From Hufsiella ginkgonis (GTDB lineage Bacteria > Bacteroidota > Bacteroidia > Sphingobacteriales > Sphingobacteriaceae), in assembly GCF_009834915.1 (NCBI RefSeq), contig NZ_WVHS01000002.1, positions 744,001 through 808,000 of the forward strand: a stretch of 64,000 bases of DNA, read 5' to 3'. Within the stretch, counting starts at the first letter, position 1, and each line of letters starts with the position of its first letter. Below, one piece after another: positions 17,632-25,343 of the stretch. A model generated the notes under the pieces. It was not told the origin of the DNA, did not search any database, and saw nothing but the letters and a program-made list of their open reading frames with translations. The position numbers and the translations under genes were made by a program.

Positions 17632-18264
17632 ATGAGCAAAAAAATCATTATCCCCTTTGCGATCGTAGTTGCTATTGTCATAGTCTCTTTCCTGTTATTT
17701 AACACCCTGGAATCGTACTTCACTACCTTGCTGAATGATGTTTCAAAACATCGAGGCACATACTCAGGCATAAGCATGCTGGTACTGGCGTTCGACATCG
17801 TGCTTCCGGTACCCTCCAGCATCGTCATGTATATGAACGGGTATGTGCTGGGCATGGGTTATGGCTCGCTTACCTCGTTAACGGCGCTTATGGTAAGTTC
17901 GCTTGCGGGATATTATATTGGCAAGTTCACGTCCTTTAGCATCCGCTCTGAACATGATGAGCGCGCCAATTCCATATTGACGCGGTATGGTATGGTTGCG
18001 GTTCTTTTATCGCGGGGTATTCCAGTCTTATCCGAGAGCGTGTGCGTTGTGTGCGGGTACAATGGGATGCCGCTGCAGAAATATCTTCTGCTCAATTTGG
18101 CTGGCTATGCTCCCTTATGCATGCTCTATGCATTTTGCGGCAGCCAGGGATATGATCAGGGCATATTCCTGCTTTCGCTGGGCTGTTCATTGGGCATATC
18201 CGCGGCTTTCTGGTATGGGAGGAGCATGATCTCTAAAAAACATGAAAAACCTGCAGCTGCTTAA
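17632..18264 (+). CDS. VTT-domain (DedA/SNARE-associated type) membrane protein
   Basis: The 210-residue protein starts with a membrane helix (about 5-23) and then has the VTT-domain pattern: LAFDIVLPVPSSIVMYMNGYVLGMGYGSL, the reentrant-like glycine-rich stretch SLAGYYIGKF, and the second half RYGMVAVLLSRGIPVLSESVCVVCGYNGMPLQKYLLLN. VTT proteins are polytopic membrane proteins linked to lipid scrambling or proton-dependent transport. It begins 10 bases after the ferritin-like gene, so it is the third gene of the same operon and may export or shelter the operon's product. That role is inferred from position. Confidence 0.82.
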   Translation: MSKKIIIPFAIVVAIVIVSFLLFNTLESYFTTLLNDVSKHRGTYSGISMLVLAFDIVLPVPSSIVMYMNGYVLGMGYGSLTSLTALMVSSLAGYYIGKFTSFSIRSEHDERANSILTRYGMVAVLLSRGIPVLSESVCVVCGYNGMPLQKYLLLNLAGYAPLCMLYAFCGSQGYDQGIFLLSLGCSLGISAAFWYGRSMISKKHEKPAAA

Positions 18265-18590
18265 CATAGCTTACCTAGCGTAGCAGTCTTATTCGAAGTG
18301 CGCGTTGTACAGGCAATGTAACGCCTTCTGGTTATTCATAATTAATGGGAGCAGGCTTAAAAGTTTGGGAGCTGTTAGCTTTCAGCTATCAGCAATCAGC
18401 TTTGATTACACTGTCAAACTTGGAATACTACTCAGGAAGAGCTCAACGTCAATTACTTATCTTATAAGGTATACTTACGGGCTGAATGCTGATAGCTGAC
18501 AGCCAAATCTACTCCCCGGAAATTCAGCTTGATCCAATTAATGTCACAAAATTTGAACACCTAAAATGCCCTCAAAAGCGCCAAAAATGC
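18265..18590. other. Intergenic region carrying a dispersed element
   Basis: The space between the VTT gene and the tRNA-Ser terminator holds copy 1 of a repeat of about 180 bases (18353-18535). The remaining bases show no gene. Short frames here are not protein-like. Confidence 0.7.
18353..18535 (+). repeat. MITE-like dispersed element, copy 1 (about 183 bases)
   Basis: The block matches 47668-47844 in direct orientation over its whole length with about ten substitutions, one 7-base gap and one 1-base gap. It begins AGGCTTAAAAGTTTGGGAGC and ends ATTCAGCTTGATCC. Inside it, a 23-base arm at 18378-18400 pairs with 18481-18503 at 21 positions, so the element can fold into a long hairpin. It has no coding frame of interest. 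Size, inverted arms and intergenic sites suggest a non-autonomous mobile element. Confidence 0.75.
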
Positions 18591-18618
18591 AAAAAGCCCG
18601 ATACAAAATCGAGCTTTT
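18591..18618 (-). terminator. Rho-independent terminator after tRNA-Ser
   Basis: On the minus strand AAAAGCTCGAT (18618-18608) pairs with ATCGGGCTTTT, one G-U pair, over a 5-base loop. It is followed by a T run ending near 18591. It lies 5 bases past the tRNA 3' end, so it ends the tRNA-Ser transcript. Confidence 0.8.
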
Positions 18619-18623
18619 AAGCT

Positions 18624-18713
18624 TGGCGGTGAGGGAGGGATTCGAACCCTCGGTACGGTTGCCCGTACGTCAGTTTAGCAAACTGATCCTTTCGGCCTCT
18701 CAGGCACCTCACC
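18624..18713 (-). tRNA. tRNA-Ser (anticodon GCT), CCA encoded
   Basis: Read on the minus strand, the gene starts GGTGAGGTGCCTGAGAGGC and ends CCTCACC-G-CCA. The acceptor stem GGTGAGG/CCTCACC is perfect. The anticodon loop is CAGTTTGCTAAACTG with GCT, and a long variable arm (CGTACGGGCAACCGTACCG) marks it as a class II serine tRNA. The T-arm GAGGGTTCGAATCCCTC is standard. The CCA end is encoded. The gene faces the MITE-like repeat and the VioB-like operon with its 3' end. Confidence 0.95.
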
Positions 18714-18797
18714 TTTTTAGTTTCAGTAGCCGGTTGTTAAAGCGCCGTAAAGGAACTGATAACGGCCACCGGTGGCTGACCACCCCTAAAAGGTCTG

Positions 18798-18827
18798 CAA
18801 ATATAGACGCTCAAACTTAACCTGCAA
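18798..18827 (-). promoter_or_regulatory. Promoter of tRNA-Ser
   Basis: TTG (18827-18825), exactly 19 bases, then TATATTTG (18805-18798) on the minus strand. This is an exact match to the Bacteroidota promoter pattern. About 80 bases lie between it and the mature tRNA 5' end. They contain a 12-base perfect palindrome (GCCACCGGTGGC, 18765-18776) that would be removed with the 5' leader. Confidence 0.8.
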
Positions 18828-18835
18828 AAAAAATT

Positions 18836-20917
18836 TCATTTCACCGCGGCGTAGTCGATACGCACGTGGTAGATGCCCATCAGCATGGTTTTAAAGATGA
18901 GCTTGATGGTTTCGATGTCTTTGAGGGTGATGTTGCTGTCGTTCAGCTGGTCCTGCTCCAGTTTATAGTCGATAATGCGGTCGACAAGGTCGCTGATGCT
19001 TTGTACCGACGGCTCCTTGATACTGCGGGAAGCGGCTTCTACCGAGTCTGCCAGCATCAGCACCGCGGTCTCTTTCGAGAATGGGATGGGGCCCGGGTAG
19101 CGGAAGATGTTCTCATCTACCAGCTTTTCGGGGAAATTCTTAAGGAACGACTGGTAAAAATAATCGACGCGGGTATTGCCGTGGTGGGTACGGATAAAGT
19201 CGATCACGATCTCCGGGATATGGCTCCGGCGGGCAAGCTCGATACCTTTGTGCACATGCTGAATAATGAGCTGCGCACTCTGCTCGTAAGATAAATTGTC
19301 GTGCGGATTGGTGCCCTTATTCTGGTTCTCGATAAAGAACTGTGGGTTTTCCATCTTCCCGATGTCGTGATACATGGCTCCAGCCCTTACCAGTAGGGCG
19401 TTTCCTCCTATCTTAAAGATGGCCGCCTCGGCAAGGTTGGCCACCTGGAGCGAATGCTGGAACGTACCCGGCGCCTTATACGAAAGATCGCGAAGGATCC
19501 GCGAGTTGGTATTGGTAAGCTCGATCAGCGTCAGGTCGGAAATAATGCCGAACAGTCGCTCGAACGCGTAAATAAGCGGGTACGCCAGCAGCGACAACAA
19601 TACACTGAACACAAACGGGGTAAAGTTGATCCACTCGATGTCGGCCAGCGACCCGTTGCGGATAAAAGAGATCCCTACGAACCCGACAAAGTAATTGCAC
19701 AGGATCAGGAAAGCGGAGATCAGGAACTGCTCCCGCTTCACCAGGCTCTTGATGCTGTACAAGGCCACCATCCCCGAAGTGATCTGCAGATAGGTAAACT
19801 CGAAGCTGTTTGGAACATAGAAACCTGCAATGAGGATCACCAGCGTATGAATGTTAAGCGCCAGCCGCGTATCGAACAAAATGCGGATAATGATCGGTAC
19901 CACGCAATAAGGGATATAATACACGCTCGGGATCTTCATCCGCATGGCCAGCGACAACGTTACCAGCATACCGGTAACCACGATCAGGATAAGCGACATC
20001 AACCGGTTATCGGCATAGATGTCTTTCCTGAAAAGAAACAGGAAAACGATCAGCATGGTTATGCAAAGCGATACCAGCAAAAATTGCCCGACTACAAGGA
20101 CCTGCCTGTTCCCGGCGATCCGGGCGTCTTCTTCATAGGCTTCGCGGAGCGATTCGAGCTTTTTAAAGATCTCCGGCGTGATAATAGTACCGCTCGACAC
20201 GATAAGTTCACCTTTTTGCACCATCCCGCGCGCCACCGAAATATTTGAAATGGCGTCGGCCTCGAGTCGCTCAGAAACATGCTCGTCGTACAAGTAATTG
20301 GGCTCGATATGATCGTTCATCACGTCGGCCAGCCAGGCCTTATTCTTAATAGCAGGTAACAGCTGCAGCTGCCCGCTGATGTATTTCCCGGCAGCTTCGG
20401 GCGTAAAGATCTCGACGGTATTTAAATGCCGCTCTACATTGTTGGTAAGCAACAGGAAATTATAATACGTTCCCCGGCGCTGGTATTTTCGGTTCGGTGT
20501 ACTAATGCCGCGTGCATACAATGTTCCGAGAATTCGCTGCCCGGTGCTGAGGTATACGGGCTTTAATTCAACGTCTTCCCCGGAACTCTTCCATTTAATG
20601 TCAAGATCAGACGCAAAAGCGGCCACCTGCTCTTCCGCGGTAACGGTATTGTTGCGGTATACCGGCAGTACCGATTTTAAAATATCCGCCTGGTCCTTCT
20701 CTATTTCCGCGGAAGTTTTTTTAATGGCATAACTATAGGGAGACACCAGGTCTTTATGCAGCCATACGGTACCTTTCTCAAACTCGTACCTGAACTTTGC
20801 CTGCTTGGGCAATGAAATAGTGATAATGAGTATGCAAAACCCCATCATCACAAATTTCAGCTTGGACGAGTACTTCGGGTGAATGAGCTGCTGCGGATTC
20901 TTTTTAAGCTTTGCCAA
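18836..20917 (-). CDS. 7TM-HD family phosphohydrolase (PgpH-like, probable cyclic-di-AMP phosphodiesterase)
   Basis: The 693-residue protein follows the PgpH plan: one N-terminal membrane helix (about 22-38), an extracellular 7TMR-HDED domain (about 45-270), about seven membrane helices (275-455) and a cytoplasmic HD domain. The metal ligands are visible: His488 (FQHSL), His517-Asp518 (MYHDIGK), His554 (QHVHKG), His578-His579 (THHGN) and Asp624 (LADSVEA). PgpH proteins hydrolyse c-di-AMP in Gram-positives, and the same plan is common in Bacteroidota. The start appears to be TTG (MAKLKKNPQQL); the next in-frame ATG (20848) falls at the first membrane helix and would remove the cytoplasmic tail. 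Confidence 0.92.
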   Translation of the reverse strand: MAKLKKNPQQLIHPKYSSKLKFVMMGFCILIITISLPKQAKFRYEFEKGTVWLHKDLVSPYSYAIKKTSAEIEKDQADILKSVLPVYRNNTVTAEEQVAAFASDLDIKWKSSGEDVELKPVYLSTGQRILGTLYARGISTPNRKYQRRGTYYNFLLLTNNVERHLNTVEIFTPEAAGKYISGQLQLLPAIKNKAWLADVMNDHIEPNYLYDEHVSERLEADAISNISVARGMVQKGELIVSSGTIITPEIFKKLESLREAYEEDARIAGNRQVLVVGQFLLVSLCITMLIVFLFLFRKDIYADNRLMSLILIVVTGMLVTLSLAMRMKIPSVYYIPYCVVPIIIRILFDTRLALNIHTLVILIAGFYVPNSFEFTYLQITSGMVALYSIKSLVKREQFLISAFLILCNYFVGFVGISFIRNGSLADIEWINFTPFVFSVLLSLLAYPLIYAFERLFGIISDLTLIELTNTNSRILRDLSYKAPGTFQHSLQVANLAEAAIFKIGGNALLVRAGAMYHDIGKMENPQFFIENQNKGTNPHDNLSYEQSAQLIIQHVHKGIELARRSHIPEIVIDFIRTHHGNTRVDYFYQSFLKNFPEKLVDENIFRYPGPIPFSKETAVLMLADSVEAASRSIKEPSVQSISDLVDRIIDYKLEQDQLNDSNITLKDIETIKLIFKTMLMGIYHVRIDYAAVK

Positions 20918-20997
20918 TTGTAGCTTGTATGTAGTAATACAAAACTAATGTTTTTTTTGAACGTACGGGAAGGAAGGTTGGACGTTCTGCGTTAGAC

Positions 20998-21052
20998 GTT
21001 ATACGCTCCTATCGCATGTTCAATGGCGTAGCTAAGCACCGGGGCGTATAAC
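20998..21052. repeat. Intergenic inverted repeat, GTTATACG type
   Basis: GTTATACGCTCC (20998-21009) and GGGGCGTATAAC (21041-21052) pair at 11 of 12 positions with a 31-base loop. It lies upstream of the SPFH gene. A second inverted repeat with the same outer word (GTTATGCG) and the same loop length lies at 51996-52056. They may belong to one family of intergenic palindromes. Confidence 0.55.
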
Positions 21053-21136
21053 ACCGGGCGCATAACGGAAAACATAAAAAAATTTGCAGATTCCGATTCC
21101 ATTATGATATCTTTATGATATCAAATCTTAACAACA

Positions 21137-21994
21137 ATGAACACAGAAAAAACCATTAGCCCGATCTCCGGCTATATTGCACTCTTCCTTTTCCTGGCGC
21201 TGGTGGGGGGCGCTATTTTCTCCTTTATCACCTATCACCCGGTGATCGGGGCGATCTGCTGTTTCACCGGCTTTATCCTGGTGCTGCCGGGATTACTGAT
21301 CAACAACCCGAACCAATCCAAAGTGCTTACTCTTTTTGGTAATTATGTGGGCACCATAAAAGAAGACGGTTTCTTTTGGGTGAATCCCTTCACCGTTAAA
21401 AAGATGGTGTCATTAAAGGCGCGCAATCTCAACGGTCAGCAGATCAAGGTGAACGATAAGCTCGGTAACCCGATCGAGATCGCGGCAGTGATCGTGTGGC
21501 AGGTAAAAGACACGGCGAAAGCGATTTTCGAGGTCGACGATTACATACAGTACATCAATATACAAAGTGAAGCCGCCGTACGCCACCTCGCCAATATGTT
21601 CCCCTATGACAATTTTGAAGATGAAGAAGCCAACATCACTTTAAAGGATGGAGCGGAGAAAGTGAGCGCCATGCTCGAGGCGGAACTAAACGAACGTTTG
21701 CTGCGCGCAGGCATCGATGTGATCGAGGCACGCCTGAGCCACCTCGCCTATGCTACCGAAATAGCGGGCGCGATGCTGCAGCGCCAACAGGCGACAGCGG
21801 TGGTTTCTGCGAGGAAACAGATCGTAGAAGGCGCCGTAGGCATGGTAGAGATGGCGCTGGCCCGTCTATCCGAAAAGAACATCGTAGAACTGGATGAAGA
21901 GCGGAAAGCGGCCATGGTAAGCAACCTGCTGGTGGTGTTATGCGGCGATAAAAATGTTTCGCCGGTAGTAAATACAGGAACTTTATATCATTAA
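21137..21994 (+). CDS. SPFH/Band 7 domain membrane protein
   Basis: The 285-residue protein has two N-terminal membrane helices (about 11-32 and 34-55) and a Band 7 domain ([56 protein letters not shown], then [10 protein letters not shown] and [54 protein letters not shown]). SPFH proteins form oligomeric scaffolds in membrane microdomains. It heads a run of small genes: a beta-rich membrane-tail protein, a small membrane protein and an RHH protein. A TATCTTTA box 21 bases after a TTTG lies just upstream of the start. Confidence 0.92.
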   Translation: MNTEKTISPISGYIALFLFLALVGGAIFSFITYHPVIGAICCFTGFILVLPGLLINNPNQSKVLTLFGNYVGTIKEDGFFWVNPFTVKKMVSLKARNLNGQQIKVNDKLGNPIEIAAVIVWQVKDTAKAIFEVDDYIQYINIQSEAAVRHLANMFPYDNFEDEEANITLKDGAEKVSAMLEAELNERLLRAGIDVIEARLSHLAYATEIAGAMLQRQQATAVVSARKQIVEGAVGMVEMALARLSEKNIVELDEERKAAMVSNLLVVLCGDKNVSPVVNTGTLYH

Positions 21995-21995
21995 T

Positions 21996-22511
21996 ATGTA
22001 CCAGGAATTTTCGAAACGTACCGCGTTAGAACTGCGGGCGGTGCGGTCAGGTAACTGGCTTAGCCGGAACATGGAGATCACCGACGACCTGTACAGTTAC
22101 GGCAAGCTCTCGTACAGCGGCCTGTTCAAACACGATATCGTTGTGGAGACCAGCGGGCAAAAGTGGCGCTTTATCGCTTCCGGGGCATGGCGCAAGGACC
22201 TGGAGATCGTCGACGAAAACGATACGACGGTAGCGTTTCTCTCCACAAGCTGGTGGGGAATGAAATCGACGCTGACATTTCCCGATGGAAAAACCATGCA
22301 ATTTTCGCGTCCGTCGGCCTGGAAGAACCGCTTCGTGTGGACCGATCCCGCACGCGGTGAGGTGATGGAACTGGACGGCAAAGCTTTTACCCGGGATGTA
22401 GTGATCACCTTCAAAGACGATCTCAAAAACAATCCATGGCTGCTATTATTGGCATTTTTAGGCCTGCACCGCATCATGGTGGCGCGGAGACAGGCTGCCG
22501 CATCAACCTGA
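21996..22511 (+). CDS. Conserved hypothetical, beta-rich with C-terminal membrane tail
   Basis: The start ATG follows the SPFH stop by one base. The 171-residue protein is rich in beta strands and aromatic residues (WLSRNMEITDDLYSYGKLSY, FLSTSWWGMKSTLTFPDGK) and ends with a hydrophobic helix (NPWLLLLAFLGLHRIMVARR). The overall look is that of a tubby-like/LURP-one-like barrel, but I am not sure of that. Its tight spacing indicates co-expression with the SPFH protein, perhaps as a membrane-associated partner. Confidence 0.7.
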   Translation: MYQEFSKRTALELRAVRSGNWLSRNMEITDDLYSYGKLSYSGLFKHDIVVETSGQKWRFIASGAWRKDLEIVDENDTTVAFLSTSWWGMKSTLTFPDGKTMQFSRPSAWKNRFVWTDPARGEVMELDGKAFTRDVVITFKDDLKNNPWLLLLAFLGLHRIMVARRQAAAST

Positions 22512-22518
22512 CCCTGTT

Positions 22519-23004
22519 ATGAAATACCGCGAGGAACAACATTTTAACCCGCTGATTATCGCGCTGGTCTTTATCCCAGAAATACTGATGCTCATCCTGG
22601 TGCTTACCGGGCGGGAAAAGATCGCAATAACACCGCTGGCCATCGGGCTGGCTGTTTCGGTGGCCGTGGCTTTGGTGTTTAAGGCGCTGAAACTGGAAAC
22701 AGTGATCGACGAAACAGGGATCTCGTACCGGTTTGCACCATTCCAGCCGCTAAAAACCTACCCGTGGACCGGCATCCGCAAAGCAAAGCTGAGGGAATAC
22801 AGCCCGCTGATGGAATATGGCGGGTGGGGATACAGGTTCGCTTTCGGGGCGGGTACCGCCGTGAATATGTCGGGCCATAACGGGCTGCAGCTTGAATTTA
22901 ACAGCGGCAGGAAATTGCTCATCGGAACCCGCAAACCCATGGAGCTTGCGTCGTTCCTGTCAAACCTGCAAAGCGAGTATCACCTGGACCAGATCGTTAG
23001 CTGA
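22519..23004 (+). CDS. Hypothetical membrane protein with PH-like cytoplasmic part
   Basis: The 161-residue protein has two membrane helices near the N terminus (about 13-29 and 37-54). Then follows a soluble part with strands resembling the bacterial PH-like domains (ETVIDETGISYRFAPFQPLKTYPWTGIRKAKLREYSPLMEYGGWGYRF and GLQLEFNSGRKLLIGTRKPMELASFLSNL). It lies 7 bases after the previous gene, in the same direction. The function is unknown, and the call rests on pattern only. Confidence 0.7.
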   Translation: MKYREEQHFNPLIIALVFIPEILMLILVLTGREKIAITPLAIGLAVSVAVALVFKALKLETVIDETGISYRFAPFQPLKTYPWTGIRKAKLREYSPLMEYGGWGYRFAFGAGTAVNMSGHNGLQLEFNSGRKLLIGTRKPMELASFLSNLQSEYHLDQIVS

Positions 23005-23010
23005 GATACC

Positions 23011-23181
23011 ATGGCCGAAAAAAAAGCATTTGTGCTGCGCATCAGCGCCGATACCTTACAGGAGATCGAATTATGGGCTGCCTGCGAGTTCAGGAGTACC
23101 AACGGGCAGATCGAGTTCCTGCTGAGCGAAGCGCTGAAGGCCCGGAAAAAGCGCCCGAAAAAATCCGCTCCCGAAACTTAA
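23011..23181 (+). CDS. Arc-like ribbon-helix-helix protein, 56 residues
   Basis: The frame from the ATG at 23011 reads MAEKKAFVLRISADTLQEIE, then LWAACEFRSTNGQIEFLLSE and a basic tail (ARKKRPKKSAPET). A short strand with alternating residues (FVLRIS) followed by two helices is the RHH/Arc fold. It starts 6 bases after the previous stop, so it closes the SPFH cluster. Such small Arc-like proteins recur next to SPFH genes in Bacteroidota, to my recollection. It may act as a local regulator. Confidence 0.8.
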   Translation: MAEKKAFVLRISADTLQEIELWAACEFRSTNGQIEFLLSEALKARKKRPKKSAPET

Positions 23182-23236
23182 CCTTATACTTGTACGAAAA
23201 AACGACTGCCAGCGTTGTAACCCTAATTAACGACCC

Positions 23237-24421
23237 ATGAAACAAGTATACATCCTTTCCGCTGTTCGCACCCCTATCGGGAGCTTTGGCGGGAGCCTTT
23301 CTTCGCTTACTGCGCCTCATCTCGGGGCGATAGCGATCAGGGAGGCGGTGGCGCGCGCGGCCGTCGACCCGCAGCTGGTTCAGGAAGTACTGATGGGCAA
23401 CGTATTATCGGCCGGCCTTGGCCAGGCGCCTGCCACACAAGCCGCTAAATTTGCCGGCTTGCCCGACCTGCCCGCTACCACCGTAAATAAAGTTTGCGCC
23501 TCGGGAATGAAGGCGGTAATGTTGGCAGCCCAGGCCATTGCGCTCGAACCGGGAAGCGTGCGCATTGCTGGCGGTATGGAAAGCATGAGCAACGCGCCTT
23601 ATTACCTGGAAAAGGCCCGTACGGGCTACCGGCTCGGCCATGGGCAATTGATAGACAGCCTGTTAAAAGACGGTCTTTGGGACGTGTATAACGACTACCA
23701 CATGGGTTCGGCTGCGGAATTATGTGCCGCCGAGTGCGGTATTTCGCGCGCCGACCAGGACGAATTTGCCATCACCTCCTACCGCCGCTCACAAGACGCG
23801 CAGGCGAGGGGGCTTTTCGACAAAGAGATCATCGCGGTAGAATTAAAAGATAAAAAGGGAAATGTAACCCTGTTCGAAAAAGACGAGGAGACCAGTGCTG
23901 TAAACTTCGAAAAGATCCCTTCGCTGAAACCCGTTTTCGCCGGCGACGGTACCGTAACGGCCGCCAACGCCTCGACTTTGAACGACGGCGCTGCAGCCCT
24001 CGTACTTGCCGGGGAAGACGCCGTACGGCAACATGGCTTTAAGCCGCTTGCCCGTATCTGCGGATACGCCGATGCACAGCAGCTGCCGGAGTGGTTTACC
24101 ACCGCACCGTCGAAGGCGATCCCGAAAGCCATCTTAAATGCAGGCCTTACCCCCGCCGATATCAGCTTTTACGAAATAAACGAGGCCTTCTCCGTGGTAT
24201 CCATCGCCAATAACAGGGCACTGGAGCTCGACCCGGCCCGGGTAAATGTGAATGGCGGCGCGGTTTCTATGGGGCACCCGCTTGGCGCATCCGGCGCCAG
24301 GATCCTGGTGACGCTGCTCCATGTACTTCAGCAAAATAATGCCCGGTACGGTGTGGCCGGAATTTGCAACGGTGGCGGTGGCGCCAGCGCAATTGTGATC
24401 GAAAACCTGTCTGCCAGCTAA
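23237..24421 (+). CDS. Acetyl-CoA C-acetyltransferase (thiolase)
   Basis: The 394-residue protein has all three thiolase signatures: Cys87 in NKVCASGMKA (acyl acceptor), His347 in GGAVSMGHPLGASGARI, and Cys377 in GICNGGGGASA. Length is standard for the degradative/biosynthetic acetoacetyl-CoA thiolases. The enzyme condenses or splits acetoacetyl-CoA. The next gene (24423) starts one base after its stop, so they are co-transcribed, although that gene's product is unrelated in sequence. Confidence 0.95.
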   Translation: MKQVYILSAVRTPIGSFGGSLSSLTAPHLGAIAIREAVARAAVDPQLVQEVLMGNVLSAGLGQAPATQAAKFAGLPDLPATTVNKVCASGMKAVMLAAQAIALEPGSVRIAGGMESMSNAPYYLEKARTGYRLGHGQLIDSLLKDGLWDVYNDYHMGSAAELCAAECGISRADQDEFAITSYRRSQDAQARGLFDKEIIAVELKDKKGNVTLFEKDEETSAVNFEKIPSLKPVFAGDGTVTAANASTLNDGAAALVLAGEDAVRQHGFKPLARICGYADAQQLPEWFTTAPSKAIPKAILNAGLTPADISFYEINEAFSVVSIANNRALELDPARVNVNGGAVSMGHPLGASGARILVTLLHVLQQNNARYGVAGICNGGGGASAIVIENLSAS

Positions 24422-24422
24422 T

Positions 24423-25343
24423 ATGATGCGCGCTTATCTCTCCCTCCTACTACTGATTTTATGCGGGAACGGCGTCATGGCCCAGCACACAGATGCTGCC
24501 AAATACCGTACGCAGCTTAACCTTTACCAGGATAGCCTGGTGATTTACGGGAACAAGATCATTAACGATGCCTCAGGTCCCGAGCGGCTTAATTCCTCTT
24601 ACGCTTTTGCGAAGCTGCTGGTAAGAGCGCTTAAGACACCGAATTCCTTTAACTATAGTTTCGACTCGTTAAAAACCATTAGTATCCAATACCCGCCCGA
24701 CCGTAAGTTCCGGATCTTTAGCTGGTACGTGATGTTCGATGATGGCAGCTACCGCTACTATGGCGCCGTGCAAATGAATAACCCCGACGGTAAACTGCTC
24801 ATGCACGGCCTGGTGGATTATACCCCCGCCATAAAAAATCCAAAAGATACCGTTACCGACAACAGCAAGTGGTACGGTGCCCAATACTACTCGATCATCC
24901 CGGTCTACTCAGCACGTGTGCCGTATTACCTGCTCCTCGGCTGGAAAGGGAACACGGTAAAATCTACCCGTAAAGTAATTGAAGTGCTGTCTTTCAAAGA
25001 CAATAAACCGGTGTTCGGCATGCCGGTTTTCGACGGAGATAAAGACAATGTCAACAGTAAACGGATCATTTTCGAATACTCGCGAAAAGCCACCATGCTC
25101 CTGAAATGGCAGCCGGCTACCTCCACTGTCGTTTTCGACCATCTCGCTCCCATGGACGACCGCATGAAGGGCGCATTTGACACCTATGGTCCCGACATGT
25201 CGTACGACGCCTTCCGGCTTGCCAACGGCCGCTGGCGCCTGCAGAGCGACCTTCGGCTAACCAATCCCCCTTCGGCGAAAGACGAGCTTTTTAACGACCC
25301 GAAATTACCGGGAACCATTAAAAATATCCAGCGTAAGCTTTAA
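24423..25343 (+). CDS. Exported hypothetical protein
   Basis: The 306-residue protein has a signal peptide (MMRAYLSLLLLILCGNGVMAQ, cleavage after MAQ) and a soluble region with no domain that I recognise. Notable segments are FRIFSWYVMFDDGSYRYYGAVQM, WYGAQYYSIIPV and YYLLLGWKGNTVKSTRKVIEVLSF. The composition suggests a periplasmic beta-rich protein of a kind common in this phylum. It is coupled to the thiolase gene by a one-base gap and converges with the fructosamine kinase gene, overlapping it by 4 bases. Confidence 0.75.
   Translation: MMRAYLSLLLLILCGNGVMAQHTDAAKYRTQLNLYQDSLVIYGNKIINDASGPERLNSSYAFAKLLVRALKTPNSFNYSFDSLKTISIQYPPDRKFRIFSWYVMFDDGSYRYYGAVQMNNPDGKLLMHGLVDYTPAIKNPKDTVTDNSKWYGAQYYSIIPVYSARVPYYLLLGWKGNTVKSTRKVIEVLSFKDNKPVFGMPVFDGDKDNVNSKRIIFEYSRKATMLLKWQPATSTVVFDHLAPMDDRMKGAFDTYGPDMSYDAFRLANGRWRLQSDLRLTNPPSAKDELFNDPKLPGTIKNIQRKL

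Noticed and set aside
18265-18713. tRNA-Ser as an integration site for the VioB-like operon
   Set aside because: The tRNA 3' end faces the operon, but I found no second copy of the tRNA end near 14.2 kb and no integrase gene.
19454-20248. 264-residue plus-strand frame in the 7TM-HD gene
   Set aside because: It has low-complexity charged composition and lies antisense to a gene with clear HD motifs.
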